Under the pieces are notes generated by a model that saw only the letters and a list, made by a program, of their open reading frames with translations, did no database searches and was not told where the DNA came from. A program made the translations under genes and the position numbers. This document shows positions 34,777 to 42,978 of a stretch of 64,000 nt of DNA, one piece after another. How positions within the stretch are numbered: the first letter of the stretch is position 1; each line of letters starts with the position of its first letter. Origin of the DNA: CAVQRC01 sp963715045 (GTDB lineage Bacteria; Planctomycetota; Planctomycetia; Pirellulales; Lacipirellulaceae); the NCBI GenBank assembly GCA_963715045.1, contig CAVQRC010000045.1, positions 102,073 through 166,072 on the forward strand, in the 5' to 3' direction.

Positions 34777-37290
34777 ATGTACGTCTTCGCAGCCGCGGCC
34801 GGCGGCATTGCGTGCGATCGATACACGCTCTGGTCGGAGGTCGCCGCATCGTGGCAGCTCGTTCTGGCCAGCATCGCCTGGGGCGGGTGGTGGTGGGCCT
34901 TTCGCCGCCATCGCCGCCGCGGGCTCGCCGTCGGGTTGCTGCTGGCGGCGGTCTTCTTCCTCGCCGCGGCCTGGCATCACGATCGCTGGAACCTGTTTTC
35001 CGAGCAGGAGATTGGCCACCTCGCCCGAGATCGGCCGCGCCCGGTTGCGGTAGAAGGAGTCGCGACGCACGCACCCCGGTGGGTGCCTGCCAGCCCGGAT
35101 GACCCCCACCGTGCGTACCGCCTTGGCGAACAGAGCACGCTCACCTTGCGGGTGACGGCGATTCGTGACCGCGATCAGTGGCGTCCCGCCAGCGGCCGGG
35201 TTCGCCTCCGCGTGCAGGGGCACGTCCTGGCGGTGGGTGCCGGCGACCGCCTGAGGGTCTTCGCTCAGCTCCGGCGACCACAGCGAGCCGCCAATCCGGG
35301 GCAGTTTGATGTTGCCCGATATGCCCGCGGCGATCGACTGCTCGCTCAACTCTCTGCCATGCACCCCGACTGCGTGCGTGTGCTCGCGAGAGGACCGCAG
35401 TTCTCGGTGCAGCGATTCCTCGACTCGGTGCGGAAACAGGGCGATCTGCTGATCTGGCGATTCGTCGGCGAACAGCACGGCGGCATTGCCCGCGCCATCC
35501 TGCTCGGAGCAAGGGAAGGCCTCCCCGTGGGTCAGACCGACCCGTTCATGCGGACCGGCACGATTCATCTGCTGGTCGTTTCGGGATTGCACGTCGGAAT
35601 CCTGGCCATGGCCCTGTTTTCCGCGCTGCAGTTCGGGATGCTCCGAAGAGGCCTCGCCCTGTTATTGATCGCCGCCATCGTGGCCGGTTATGCGATGCTT
35701 GCCGACGCTCGCCCGCCAGTCACCCGGGCCGCCACCCTCTCAATCCTGGCCTGCCTCGCCCTCGCCACTGGCCGCCGGATCATCGCTTACAACTCGCTCG
35801 CCGCGGCCGGACTTGTCGTCCTCGCCCTCAACCCCAGTGAACTTTTTCGCACCGGACCGCAGTTGAGTTTCATTGCCGTCGCCACGCTGATCGCTTACGG
35901 CAATCTCGTGTTTCTGCCCGCCCGTCGCGATCCGCTACTGCGGCTCAAACACGAATCCGATCCGGCTTGGCTGCGATTCGCCCGCGGGTGCTTTGGCTGG
36001 GCGTTTCATATCATGCTCGCCACGCTCTGTGTCTGGTTGACCGCGCTGCCGCTCGTGATGCGGCACTTCCATATCGTCGCCCCGATTGCCGTGCTGATTT
36101 CGCCCTTGATCTGGCTGGTGACCTGGGCCGCACTCCTTTCGGGCTTTGCCTTGCTCGCCACCGGTTGGATCGCCGCCGGTTGGGCCACCGCCTGCGGATG
36201 GCTGTGCCAAAGCTCCCTGGCCGTGCTGGATCAGGTCGTGCAATCCGCCCGCGGGGTGCCTGGCGGGCATTTCTGGACCACTGGCCCCGATGCCTGGTGG
36301 GTCGCCGGATGCTACCTGCTGCTGGCCTGGCCCCTGTGGATCCGGTGGCCGGCGATCCGGCCGCGGTGGCGCGTGGCCGTGATGGCCGCCTGGACACTCG
36401 CGGGCCTGACGCCGGCGTTGCTTCGCAGTGATCACTCCGGGCGACTCGATGTGGCGTTCGTCGCACTCGGGCATGGGGCCTGCGTCGTCCTCGAATTGCC
36501 CGGCGGCGCGACGGTGCTCTACGACGCCGGCAACCTTACCTCGCCCGAGCAGGGTGTGCGAACCATCGCCTCGTACCTGTGGGCCGAAGGAATCGAGACG
36601 CTCGACGCGATCATCCTCTCTCACGCCGATATCGACCACTACAACGCGGTGCCGGGACTCCTGGAGCGATTCCGAGTAGGGACGGTGGTCGTGGGACCCA
36701 CGATGTTTGCCGCCGGTGACGATCCCGGGATGCCGAACGATACGTCGGTCGCGCCGGGGGCAGCTGCCGAATCCCTGGCGGTTGCCAAGCTGCGGATGGC
36801 CATCGATCGGGCCGGTGCCACGTCACGCACGGTCAGCCAGGGTGATCGGATCGTTATCGCAGGCGAGGAGGCCGAAATCCGCGTTCGCCATCCGCCCGCC
36901 GAGGGCGTCGCAGGCAGCGACAATGCCAACAGTCTGGTGCTTGAAATCGTGCATGCGGGCCGTCGCATCTTGCTCCCCGGCGACCTCGAACCACCGGGAC
37001 TCGAGGAACTCCTCATGGCTCCGCCGACGCCCTGCGACGTGCTGCTGGCCCCCCACCACGGCAGTCGTCACAGCGATCCGGCGGCCGTCGCCGCCTGGGC
37101 GAATCCTGCCTGGGTGATCATCAGTGGCGGTGACGTCAGCGGCGTCGAAACGGCCGTCTCCGCCTACCAGGCCGCGTCCGCCCGCGTTCTGAAGTCCCAG
37201 GAAACCGGTATGATCCGCTGCCATGTGACGCCAGACGGGCGGCTCCACTTCCACACCTTCCGCAGCACCCACAGCCCCACAGCCCCGTAG
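34777..37290 (+). CDS. comEC: ComEC/Rec2 family DNA-uptake channel protein
   Basis: ComEC forms the inner-membrane channel for single-stranded DNA during natural transformation. The 837-aa product has an N-terminal membrane and DUF4131-type part, and a competence domain with many helices (GTIHLLVVSGLHVGILAMAL is the signature). The C-terminal metallo-beta-lactamase domain carries ILSHADIDHYNAVPGLL and LLAPHHGSRHSDPAAVAAW. The prepilin peptidase at 52235 could belong to the same uptake machinery. No Shine-Dalgarno sequence is visible because the octamer array occupies that position. Confidence 0.93.
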   Translation: MYVFAAAAGGIACDRYTLWSEVAASWQLVLASIAWGGWWWAFRRHRRRGLAVGLLLAAVFFLAAAWHHDRWNLFSEQEIGHLARDRPRPVAVEGVATHAPRWVPASPDDPHRAYRLGEQSTLTLRVTAIRDRDQWRPASGRVRLRVQGHVLAVGAGDRLRVFAQLRRPQRAANPGQFDVARYARGDRLLAQLSAMHPDCVRVLARGPQFSVQRFLDSVRKQGDLLIWRFVGEQHGGIARAILLGAREGLPVGQTDPFMRTGTIHLLVVSGLHVGILAMALFSALQFGMLRRGLALLLIAAIVAGYAMLADARPPVTRAATLSILACLALATGRRIIAYNSLAAAGLVVLALNPSELFRTGPQLSFIAVATLIAYGNLVFLPARRDPLLRLKHESDPAWLRFARGCFGWAFHIMLATLCVWLTALPLVMRHFHIVAPIAVLISPLIWLVTWAALLSGFALLATGWIAAGWATACGWLCQSSLAVLDQVVQSARGVPGGHFWTTGPDAWWVAGCYLLLAWPLWIRWPAIRPRWRVAVMAAWTLAGLTPALLRSDHSGRLDVAFVALGHGACVVLELPGGATVLYDAGNLTSPEQGVRTIASYLWAEGIETLDAIILSHADIDHYNAVPGLLERFRVGTVVVGPTMFAAGDDPGMPNDTSVAPGAAAESLAVAKLRMAIDRAGATSRTVSQGDRIVIAGEEAEIRVRHPPAEGVAGSDNANSLVLEIVHAGRRILLPGDLEPPGLEELLMAPPTPCDVLLAPHHGSRHSDPAAVAAWANPAWVIISGGDVSGVETAVSAYQAASARVLKSQETGMIRCHVTPDGRLHFHTFRSTHSPTAP

Positions 37291-37385
37291 CCCAGCCAGG
37301 TTCAGCGGCAGGCTGGGTCTCGACGGTGACGCGCCGGTCGCGGGCTCTGGCGTTGCCGGCGGTGGCGACGGTGGTCCGGGCTGCA

Positions 37386-37406
37386 GTCACACTTGGCAAG
37401 TGTGAC
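37386..37406. repeat. Hairpin related to the 178-bp repeat hairpins
   Basis: GTCACACTT-GGC-AAGTGTGAC is a 9-bp stem with a 3-base loop, the same layout as hairpin A of the 17796 repeat but with paired base changes. It lies about 95 bases after comEC. Confidence 0.6.
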
Positions 37407-37429
37407 CCACCAGTGGGTGACACCCGATC

Positions 37430-37526
37430 CCCAGCGTCCCAGCGTCCCAGCGTCCCAGCGTCCCAGCGTCCCAGCGTCCCAGCGTCCCAGAGTCCCAAGA
37501 GTCCAAGAGTCCAAGAGTCCAAGAGT
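37430..37526. repeat. Octanucleotide array, 12 units, downstream of comEC
   Basis: Seven CCCAGCGT units, CCCAGAGT, a 9-base CCCAAGAGT and three CCAAGAGT units. The length, 97 bases, equals that of the array upstream of comEC. The minus strand of the first block again reads GGG every 8 bases. Confidence 0.92.
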
Positions 37527-37850
37527 CCAACCCTCACCCCGCTCGCAGAACTCGCGGGAGCTACATCGGACGTTGCAGACCCCCGCCCCCTCGCTACGAC
37601 CCTCGAGGTGCTCCGACGCGCATCGCCCCGTCCCTCGGCCCATTTTGCGGTTGCGTACCTTTCGCGAATCGTTACACTCACTCGTTTACGCAATTGTTTA
37701 GTTTGTCAGTGGTTTGCAGGTCGAGTCAGGGTAAGCCGTAGTTTAAGGAGTTGTGGTCGTTAATTTTGGGTGAACGGAAGTAGGACCCGCTTGCGGGGTC
37801 CCTAGACGCACGCGAGATCCGCGAAGCGAGCAGGACTGAAGAAATCGTTT

Positions 37851-38120
37851 ATGTCGATTACAAAAGAGTACAAGCAGAAAGTCATTGGTGATTTCGGCAT
37901 GAAGCCGGGCGACTCCGGGTCGCCCCAGGTGCAGATCGCGATTCTGACCAACCGCATCAGTAAGCTCACCTCGCACATGCAGGAGAACAAGAAGGACTTT
38001 GCCTGTCGCCGCGGACTGCTGAAAATGGTGAGCCGCCGTCGACGGTTGCTGGATTACGTCAAACGCACGGATCCTCAGCTCTATTTGGATTTGCTCCGGC
38101 GTCTGGAGCTCCGCAAGTAA
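37851..38120 (+). CDS. rpsO: 30S ribosomal protein S15
   Basis: The 89-aa S15 has the normal length and fold. It shows GDSGSPQVQIAILTNRISKL, LTSHMQENKKDFACRRGLLK and MVSRRRRLLDYVKRTDPQLY. It binds 16S rRNA in the platform of the small subunit. It is followed by pnp on the same strand, the order seen in many bacteria. The 5' region beyond the octamer array may carry its promoter. Confidence 0.98.
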   Translation: MSITKEYKQKVIGDFGMKPGDSGSPQVQIAILTNRISKLTSHMQENKKDFACRRGLLKMVSRRRRLLDYVKRTDPQLYLDLLRRLELRK

Positions 38121-38368
38121 CACCGGTCGCGGGTGCGACATTCGAGTTTGACTCCGCAGACATACTTCGCGGAGGATCGCTTCGTCGTCTCTTTGCGTCG
38201 CTCGTCGGGTGACCGGCTTCTCTCGTGACCTCGGCCTGGAATCTCACCGGGTCCCGAGCGCGATCCTGCTCCCATTCGCCTCGCCGCAACGCTGGCCCTC
38301 CCGCGTGAGGGGGCTCCTTGAGCAATACCACCGCCTTGCTCCGGACTCATAACAGGTAGGAATCAAAC

Positions 38369-40485
38369 GTGGAAAAAGTTCGTGTCGAACGTCAGATCGG
38401 AAAAAACAAAATCATCTTCGAGACCGGGCATGTCGCCCGCCAGGCAGCCGGATGCGTGATGACGCAGTACGGCGATACGGTTGTCCTCAGTGCCGTCGCC
38501 ACCGGGCCGCCCCGACCCGGAATCGATTTCTTTCCCCTCATGTGCGACTACCGTGAGCGGCATGCGGCAGCGGGAAAGTTCCCCGGTGGATTCCTCAAAC
38601 GTGAAGGACGACCGACCACCAAGGAAATCCTCACGGCCCGACTCATCGATCGCCCCATCCGACCGATGTTCGCCGAAGGATTCAATGACGAAGTTCAGAT
38701 CCAGAACTTCGTCATGTCCAGCGATCGACAGGTCGACGGAGATGTCCTCGCCATCAACGGATCGTGTGCCGCCCTCGGCATCTCGCCGCTCCCATTTCAG
38801 GGCCCCCTCGCTGCCGTTCGCATCGGTGAAATCGACGATCAGTTCGTCGCCTTTCCGACCCATGACGAACTCGAATTCTCGAATCTCGATCTGATCATCG
38901 CCGGAACCAAGGACGCCGTGCTGATGATCGAGGGTTTCGCCCGCGAGATGCCCGAAGAACGCATGCTCGAGGCACTGCTGTTCGGACACGACGTGATCCG
39001 TGAGCTCTGTGATCTCCAGCAGGAATTGGTCGACAAGGTCGCACCCAAGAAAATCTCGGTCGAATCACCCGCCGAAAATCCGTTTGTCGAACGCCTGGCA
39101 CCCTACCGCGAACGGCTCGCCAAGGCCAAGCTGGCAGCCGGGAAACACGAGCGGGCAAACGCCGTCAGTGAACTCAAGCAGCAAGCCCTGGCCGAGCTCG
39201 TGCCCGATCCGGAGGGAGAGGGGGCCGCGGACGTGCCCGTGTTCAAATCGGCCTGGTATCAGGTTGAGAAGGAAGTCGTACGCCACAACATTCTCGAAGG
39301 CGAGCGGGTGGGTGGCCGCAAGCCGGCCGAACTCCGGTCGATTGCCTGCGAAGTCGATATCCTGCCCCGCGTTCATGGCTCGGCCCTGTTTACCCGAGGC
39401 GAGACGCAGGCGATGGTCACCGTCGCGCTCGGAACGGGCCGCGATGAACAGCGAGTGGACGGGCTCTTCGAGGAGTACTCCAAGAAGTTCATGCTGGACT
39501 ACAATTTCCCCTCCTTCAGCGTCGGCGAAGTTCGCCCGATCCGAGGCCCAGGGCGACGCGAAATTGGCCACGGGGCCCTCGCCGAGCGGAGCGTTAAGCC
39601 CGTGCTTCCAGATCCCGAAGTGTTCCCCTACACGATTCGGGTCATTTCCGACATTCTCGAATCCAACGGTTCCAGTTCGATGGCCAGCGTCTGCGGCGCG
39701 ACGCTGGGACTCATGTCGGCCGGTGTGCCGATTACAAATCCCGTTGCCGGAATCTCCACCGGAATCGTCAAAGAGGCCGACCGGTGGGTCCTGTTGACCG
39801 ACATCGTCGGCGAAGAGGATCACTTCGGCGACATGGATTTCAAGATCGCCGGGACGCAGAACGGTATCACCGGCATCCAACTCGATCTCAAGATCGATGG
39901 CATCAGCGAGGACATCATTCGAGCGACGCTGGGGCAATCCCGCGACGCTCGGATTGAAATCCTGCGGGCGATGCTCAGCACGATCTCGCGACCCCGCGAA
40001 CGGATGGCGGCCAGCGCCCCCGATTGCTCCGCACGCGGATCCCTCGCGAGAAAATTGGCCTGTTGATCGGCCCGGGCGGCAAGACGATTCGCGGAATGCA
40101 GGAGGAACTCGATGTGACGGTCGACGTCGAAGACGACGGCACCGTGACGATCGCGGCAGCGAGCGAGGAGTCGGCCCAGAAGGCCCTGGACCGCGTTGAC
40201 TCGCTCACCGCCTCGGTGCAGGTAGGGCGGATCTACGAAGGCCGCGTCACGAGCGTCAAGGACTTCGGTGCGTTCGTCGAAATCCTCCCCGGCCGCGACG
40301 GGTTGTGTCATATCAGCGAACTCTCCGACGATTATGTGGCGAACGTCGCTGACATCTGCAACGTGGGTGACTCGATGAGCGTCAAGGTCATCGCGATCGA
40401 CGAGCAGGATCGCGTCAAGCTCAGTCGCCGGGTCGCGATGGAAGAACTCGCCGCCAAGAACCCGGCCGAATCGACGTCCGAATAG
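38369..40485 (+). CDS. pnp: Polyribonucleotide nucleotidyltransferase (one frame break)
   Basis: PNPase is a phosphorolytic 3'-5' exoribonuclease of the RNA degradosome. The first 549 residues contain both RNase PH domains (GKFPGGFLKREGRPTTKEIL; DYNFPSFSVGEVRPI; SDILESNGSSSMASVCGATL). The frame breaks in the CCCCC run at 40017-40021; adding one C restores LLRTRIPREKIGLLIGPGGK (KH domain) and the S1 domain (GRVTSVKDFGAFVEILPG). Restored length is about 705 aa. Loss of KH-S1 in an otherwise perfect gene is unlikely, so an indel error is the likely cause. Confidence 0.92.
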
Positions 40486-40621
40486 GGACGTAGGTTAGTG
40501 GGTCGGTAGATCTATGGTTGAAGGTCAACGAGTTGGCACGCCTCCACGTCGGTTGCCGTCTTGCCGCACGTGGAAACGGACTCCCTCCCTCCTCCCACAG
40601 CCCTGAGCCCGAAGCCCGATC

Positions 40622-41356
40622 ATGGCGGCCCACAAACCGCAACAGCAGGCCCCGGCCGCCGACCGCGACGATGAAGCGGCCGAAATGTTGCGGCTCGCCG
40701 GGGGGCTTGCCCACGAAATCAAGAACCCTCTCTCGACGATCAGCCTCAATATGGAACTGCTCGCCGAGGATCTCGAAGACGTGGACGCGCCCGGTGCCCG
40801 CCGTGCCCGACGAAGAATCGAAGTCGTCCGCGGCGAGTGCCAGCGACTGCAAGTCCTCCTCGACGGCTTCCTCGACTTCGCCCGGGCCCGCCCCGGGCAA
40901 CTCCAGCCGGGAAACCTCAATACCCTCATCGGCGAGGTCCTCGACTTTTTCGAGCCCGATGCCCGCCAGGCGAGAATCGACGTCCTCCGCTACCTCGATC
41001 CCGATCTCCCCAGCGTGCTGCTCGATCATCAGATGTTGCGGGGAGCACTGCTCAATCTGCTGATCAACGCCCGCCAGGCAATGCCCCATGGTGGACAACT
41101 CATGGTCCGTACCACCCATGTCGGAACGAAAGTCCAGATCTACCTGATCGACACCGGCTGCGGGATGAACGATCACACGGCCTCACGGATCTTCGACGTC
41201 TTTTACTCGACCAAGGTCGGCGGATCTGGACTGGGCCTGCCCACGACCAGCAAGATCATCGCCGCCCATGGAGGACGTATCCACGTCGAGAGTGAAGTCG
41301 GGCAGGGCACCAAGTTTCTCATTGAACTCCCGGTGCCCAAGCGCATCGCCGAGTGA
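40622..41356 (+). CDS. Soluble sensor-less histidine kinase
   Basis: A 244-aa two-component kinase without membrane or PAS region. The phosphoacceptor is in GGLAHEIKNPLSTISLNMEL. The ATP-binding domain shows LLNLLINARQAMP (N box), LIDTGCGMNDHTA (G1) and GGSGLGLPTTSKII (G2). It resembles NtrB-type kinases and could partner the sigma54 response regulator encoded at 46439, which is an inference. It lies after pnp on the same strand. Confidence 0.88.
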   Translation: MAAHKPQQQAPAADRDDEAAEMLRLAGGLAHEIKNPLSTISLNMELLAEDLEDVDAPGARRARRRIEVVRGECQRLQVLLDGFLDFARARPGQLQPGNLNTLIGEVLDFFEPDARQARIDVLRYLDPDLPSVLLDHQMLRGALLNLLINARQAMPHGGQLMVRTTHVGTKVQIYLIDTGCGMNDHTASRIFDVFYSTKVGGSGLGLPTTSKIIAAHGGRIHVESEVGQGTKFLIELPVPKRIAE

Positions 41357-41474
41357 TGGAGATTGCGGCAGATTCCCGCTCCCAAAAGCCCTTTTGCCGA
41401 AAGATCCTGCCCGCCTGAGCGAATCCCTGCTACGCGTCTCAACCGACACTCGCGACACCCCAGGAGCAAGATCC

Positions 41475-41840
41475 ATGACGACGGCCGCCGAAACCGACGC
41501 CGGGCGATCCGGCCCTCGCGACATTCGCGACCTTGTATTCGTCGGCTTCAATTCCCGTGTCGCGGCACTCGACCGCGATACGGGCCAGACCGCCTGGTCC
41601 TGGAGGGCACCGCACGGCCGCAGCCAGCACGTCGCGATCCTGCTCGATCACGACCGCCTGGTGGTCTCGGTTCACGGCTATACCTATGGGCTCGACGCGA
41701 TGACCGGGCAGCAGCTGTGGTACAACGAGTTTCAAGGGTACGGCTATGGTTATCCGACGCTGGCCTCGATTCACGGCAACTCGGGCTCGGCCGCCGCGGC
41801 TGCCATGATGGCCGCCCAGGCCGCCGCCGCGGCATCGTAG
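41475..41840 (+). CDS. Small protein with a single PQQ-like beta-propeller repeat
   Basis: A 121-aa protein. VAALDRDTGQTAWSWRAP and TYGLDAMTGQQLWYNEF are two strands of the PQQ-enzyme repeat (xxLDxxTGxxxW). A propeller needs many more, so this protein holds barely one blade, and it ends in an Ala-rich tail. There is no signal peptide. An AGGAG sequence lies 8 bases upstream of the ATG. It might multimerise or be a truncated derivative; the function is unknown. Confidence 0.65.
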   Translation: MTTAAETDAGRSGPRDIRDLVFVGFNSRVAALDRDTGQTAWSWRAPHGRSQHVAILLDHDRLVVSVHGYTYGLDAMTGQQLWYNEFQGYGYGYPTLASIHGNSGSAAAAAMMAAQAAAAAS

Positions 41841-41844
41841 CCGG

Positions 41845-42195
41845 ATGATGCGGTATTCGGTGCGATCGCTGCTGATGGTGACCGGGATCATGGCGGTCGT
41901 CTGTTTCGCCTACATGCGTGCCGAAATCGTGACCGGAGCATTGATCTGGCTGAACATCGCCTTGATGTTGACGGCCGTGCTGTACCTCGTTGCCGGACGC
42001 GACTATCAGCGCCCATTCTGCGTGGGCTTTCTGCTGTGCGGCGTGATCTACCCGTGTTTTCCCGGGCCAATCATCGTGAGGGCGGTTGCCAGCTTCCAGA
42101 GCATCCAAAAAGGGTTTGTTGTCTCCTACGTGATCGGGCTGGCACTCATGATTGCCTCCGGTTTTCTCCTCGCCGGAAAATTCCGCCGCCGATAG
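41845..42195 (+). CDS. Small membrane protein with MRYSVRSLLMVT start
   Basis: A 116-aa protein with four hydrophobic stretches, starting MMRYSVRSLLMVTGIMAVV. That N-terminus is typical of a large family of small planctomycete membrane proteins. The start codon is 4 bases after the previous stop. No catalytic motifs; function unknown. Confidence 0.65.
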   Translation: MMRYSVRSLLMVTGIMAVVCFAYMRAEIVTGALIWLNIALMLTAVLYLVAGRDYQRPFCVGFLLCGVIYPCFPGPIIVRAVASFQSIQKGFVVSYVIGLALMIASGFLLAGKFRRR

Positions 42196-42205
42196 CAATC
42201 CGCAA

Positions 42206-42224
42206 AAAGACCCCTGGGGTCTTT
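42206..42224. terminator. Two-way terminator palindrome
   Basis: AAAGACCCC-T-GGGGTCTTT lies between convergent genes. A second copy of the core, GACCCCTGGGGTC at 42269-42281, overlaps the tesA-like stop codon. Confidence 0.6.
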
Positions 42225-42279
42225 ATGCGAAGATGGGTGATTTTGCATGTAACCTAGATTGCCAAAACGACCCCTGGGG

Positions 42280-42978
42280 TCATTTCGCGAGTAGCGGCTC
42301 GATGTAGTTGGCAACGGTCTCGGCGACGCGTCGGTAGCCGGCCGCGGTGGGGTGGATTCCATCGGCTTGATTGAGTGTCGGATCACCGGCCACTCCCTCG
42401 AGAAAGAACGGGATCCATGGGATTCCGTGAGACGCGGCGATTTCGGGATAGATTGCGCGAAACTCGTCGACGTAGGGTTGGCCCATGTTCTGCACGATCT
42501 GCATTCCGGCCAGGACGACCGTCAAGCCTTCGGCACGCAGTCGAGCGACAATGCGGTCGATGTTCGCGGCCGTGATGTCGGGATCGATGCCCCGCAGGCC
42601 GTCGTTGCCGCCGGTCTCCAAGACCACAATGTCGGGCTTGAGCTTGAGCACCCAATCGATGCGGGCCAATGCGCCACGACTGGTCTCGCCCGCGATTCCC
42701 GCGTTCGTCACCCGCACGCGATGTCCCCGCGCGCGTAACAGTCGCTCGAGTTGGGCCGGATAGGCCTGCTCCAGATCGAGGTTCAACCCCTCGGTCAGGC
42801 TATCGCCCATCGCCACGATCAGAGTGTGGTCTTCGGGAAGCGGTGCCGCGTCGACAGCAGCGGGCGTGCGGCCCGGCTCGCGGGGCTTGGTTTCCCGGGA
42901 ACCGCACCCCACGGCGACTGCCAGCCCGACCACCCCCATCAGCAGAAGAATCCCCCCACGACAGCGCATGTGGCTCAC
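42280..42978 (-). CDS. GDSL-family arylesterase/lysophospholipase lipoprotein (TesA-like)
   Basis: A 232-aa SGNH hydrolase with a lipobox (GLAVAVGC) for outer- or inner-membrane anchoring. Catalytic blocks: VAMGDSLTEGLNLD (Ser), LETGGNDGLRGID (Gly/Asn) and LNQADGIHPTAAGYRRVA (Asp and His). E. coli TesA is a periplasmic thioesterase/protease I. Here the gene is the last of a three-gene unit, its ATG overlapping the permease stop. A substrate transported or extracted by the ABC system is inferred. Confidence 0.9.
   Translation of the reverse strand: MSHMRCRGGILLLMGVVGLAVAVGCGSRETKPREPGRTPAAVDAAPLPEDHTLIVAMGDSLTEGLNLDLEQAYPAQLERLLRARGHRVRVTNAGIAGETSRGALARIDWVLKLKPDIVVLETGGNDGLRGIDPDITAANIDRIVARLRAEGLTVVLAGMQIVQNMGQPYVDEFRAIYPEIAASHGIPWIPFFLEGVAGDPTLNQADGIHPTAAGYRRVAETVANYIEPLLAK

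Noticed and set aside
34454..35592. Minus-strand ORFs with a WVYGFMGL repeat
   Set aside because: They are translations of the octanucleotide array and of the antisense of comEC; a period of 8 bases gives an 8-residue repeat in every frame.
37136..37693. Minus-strand ORFs with repeated LGRWDAGT
   Set aside because: They arise from the CCCAGCGT array and have no protein-like flanks.
40017..40021. True truncation of pnp with loss of KH and S1 domains
   Set aside because: The KH-S1 part continues intact in the next frame and one added C restores it.
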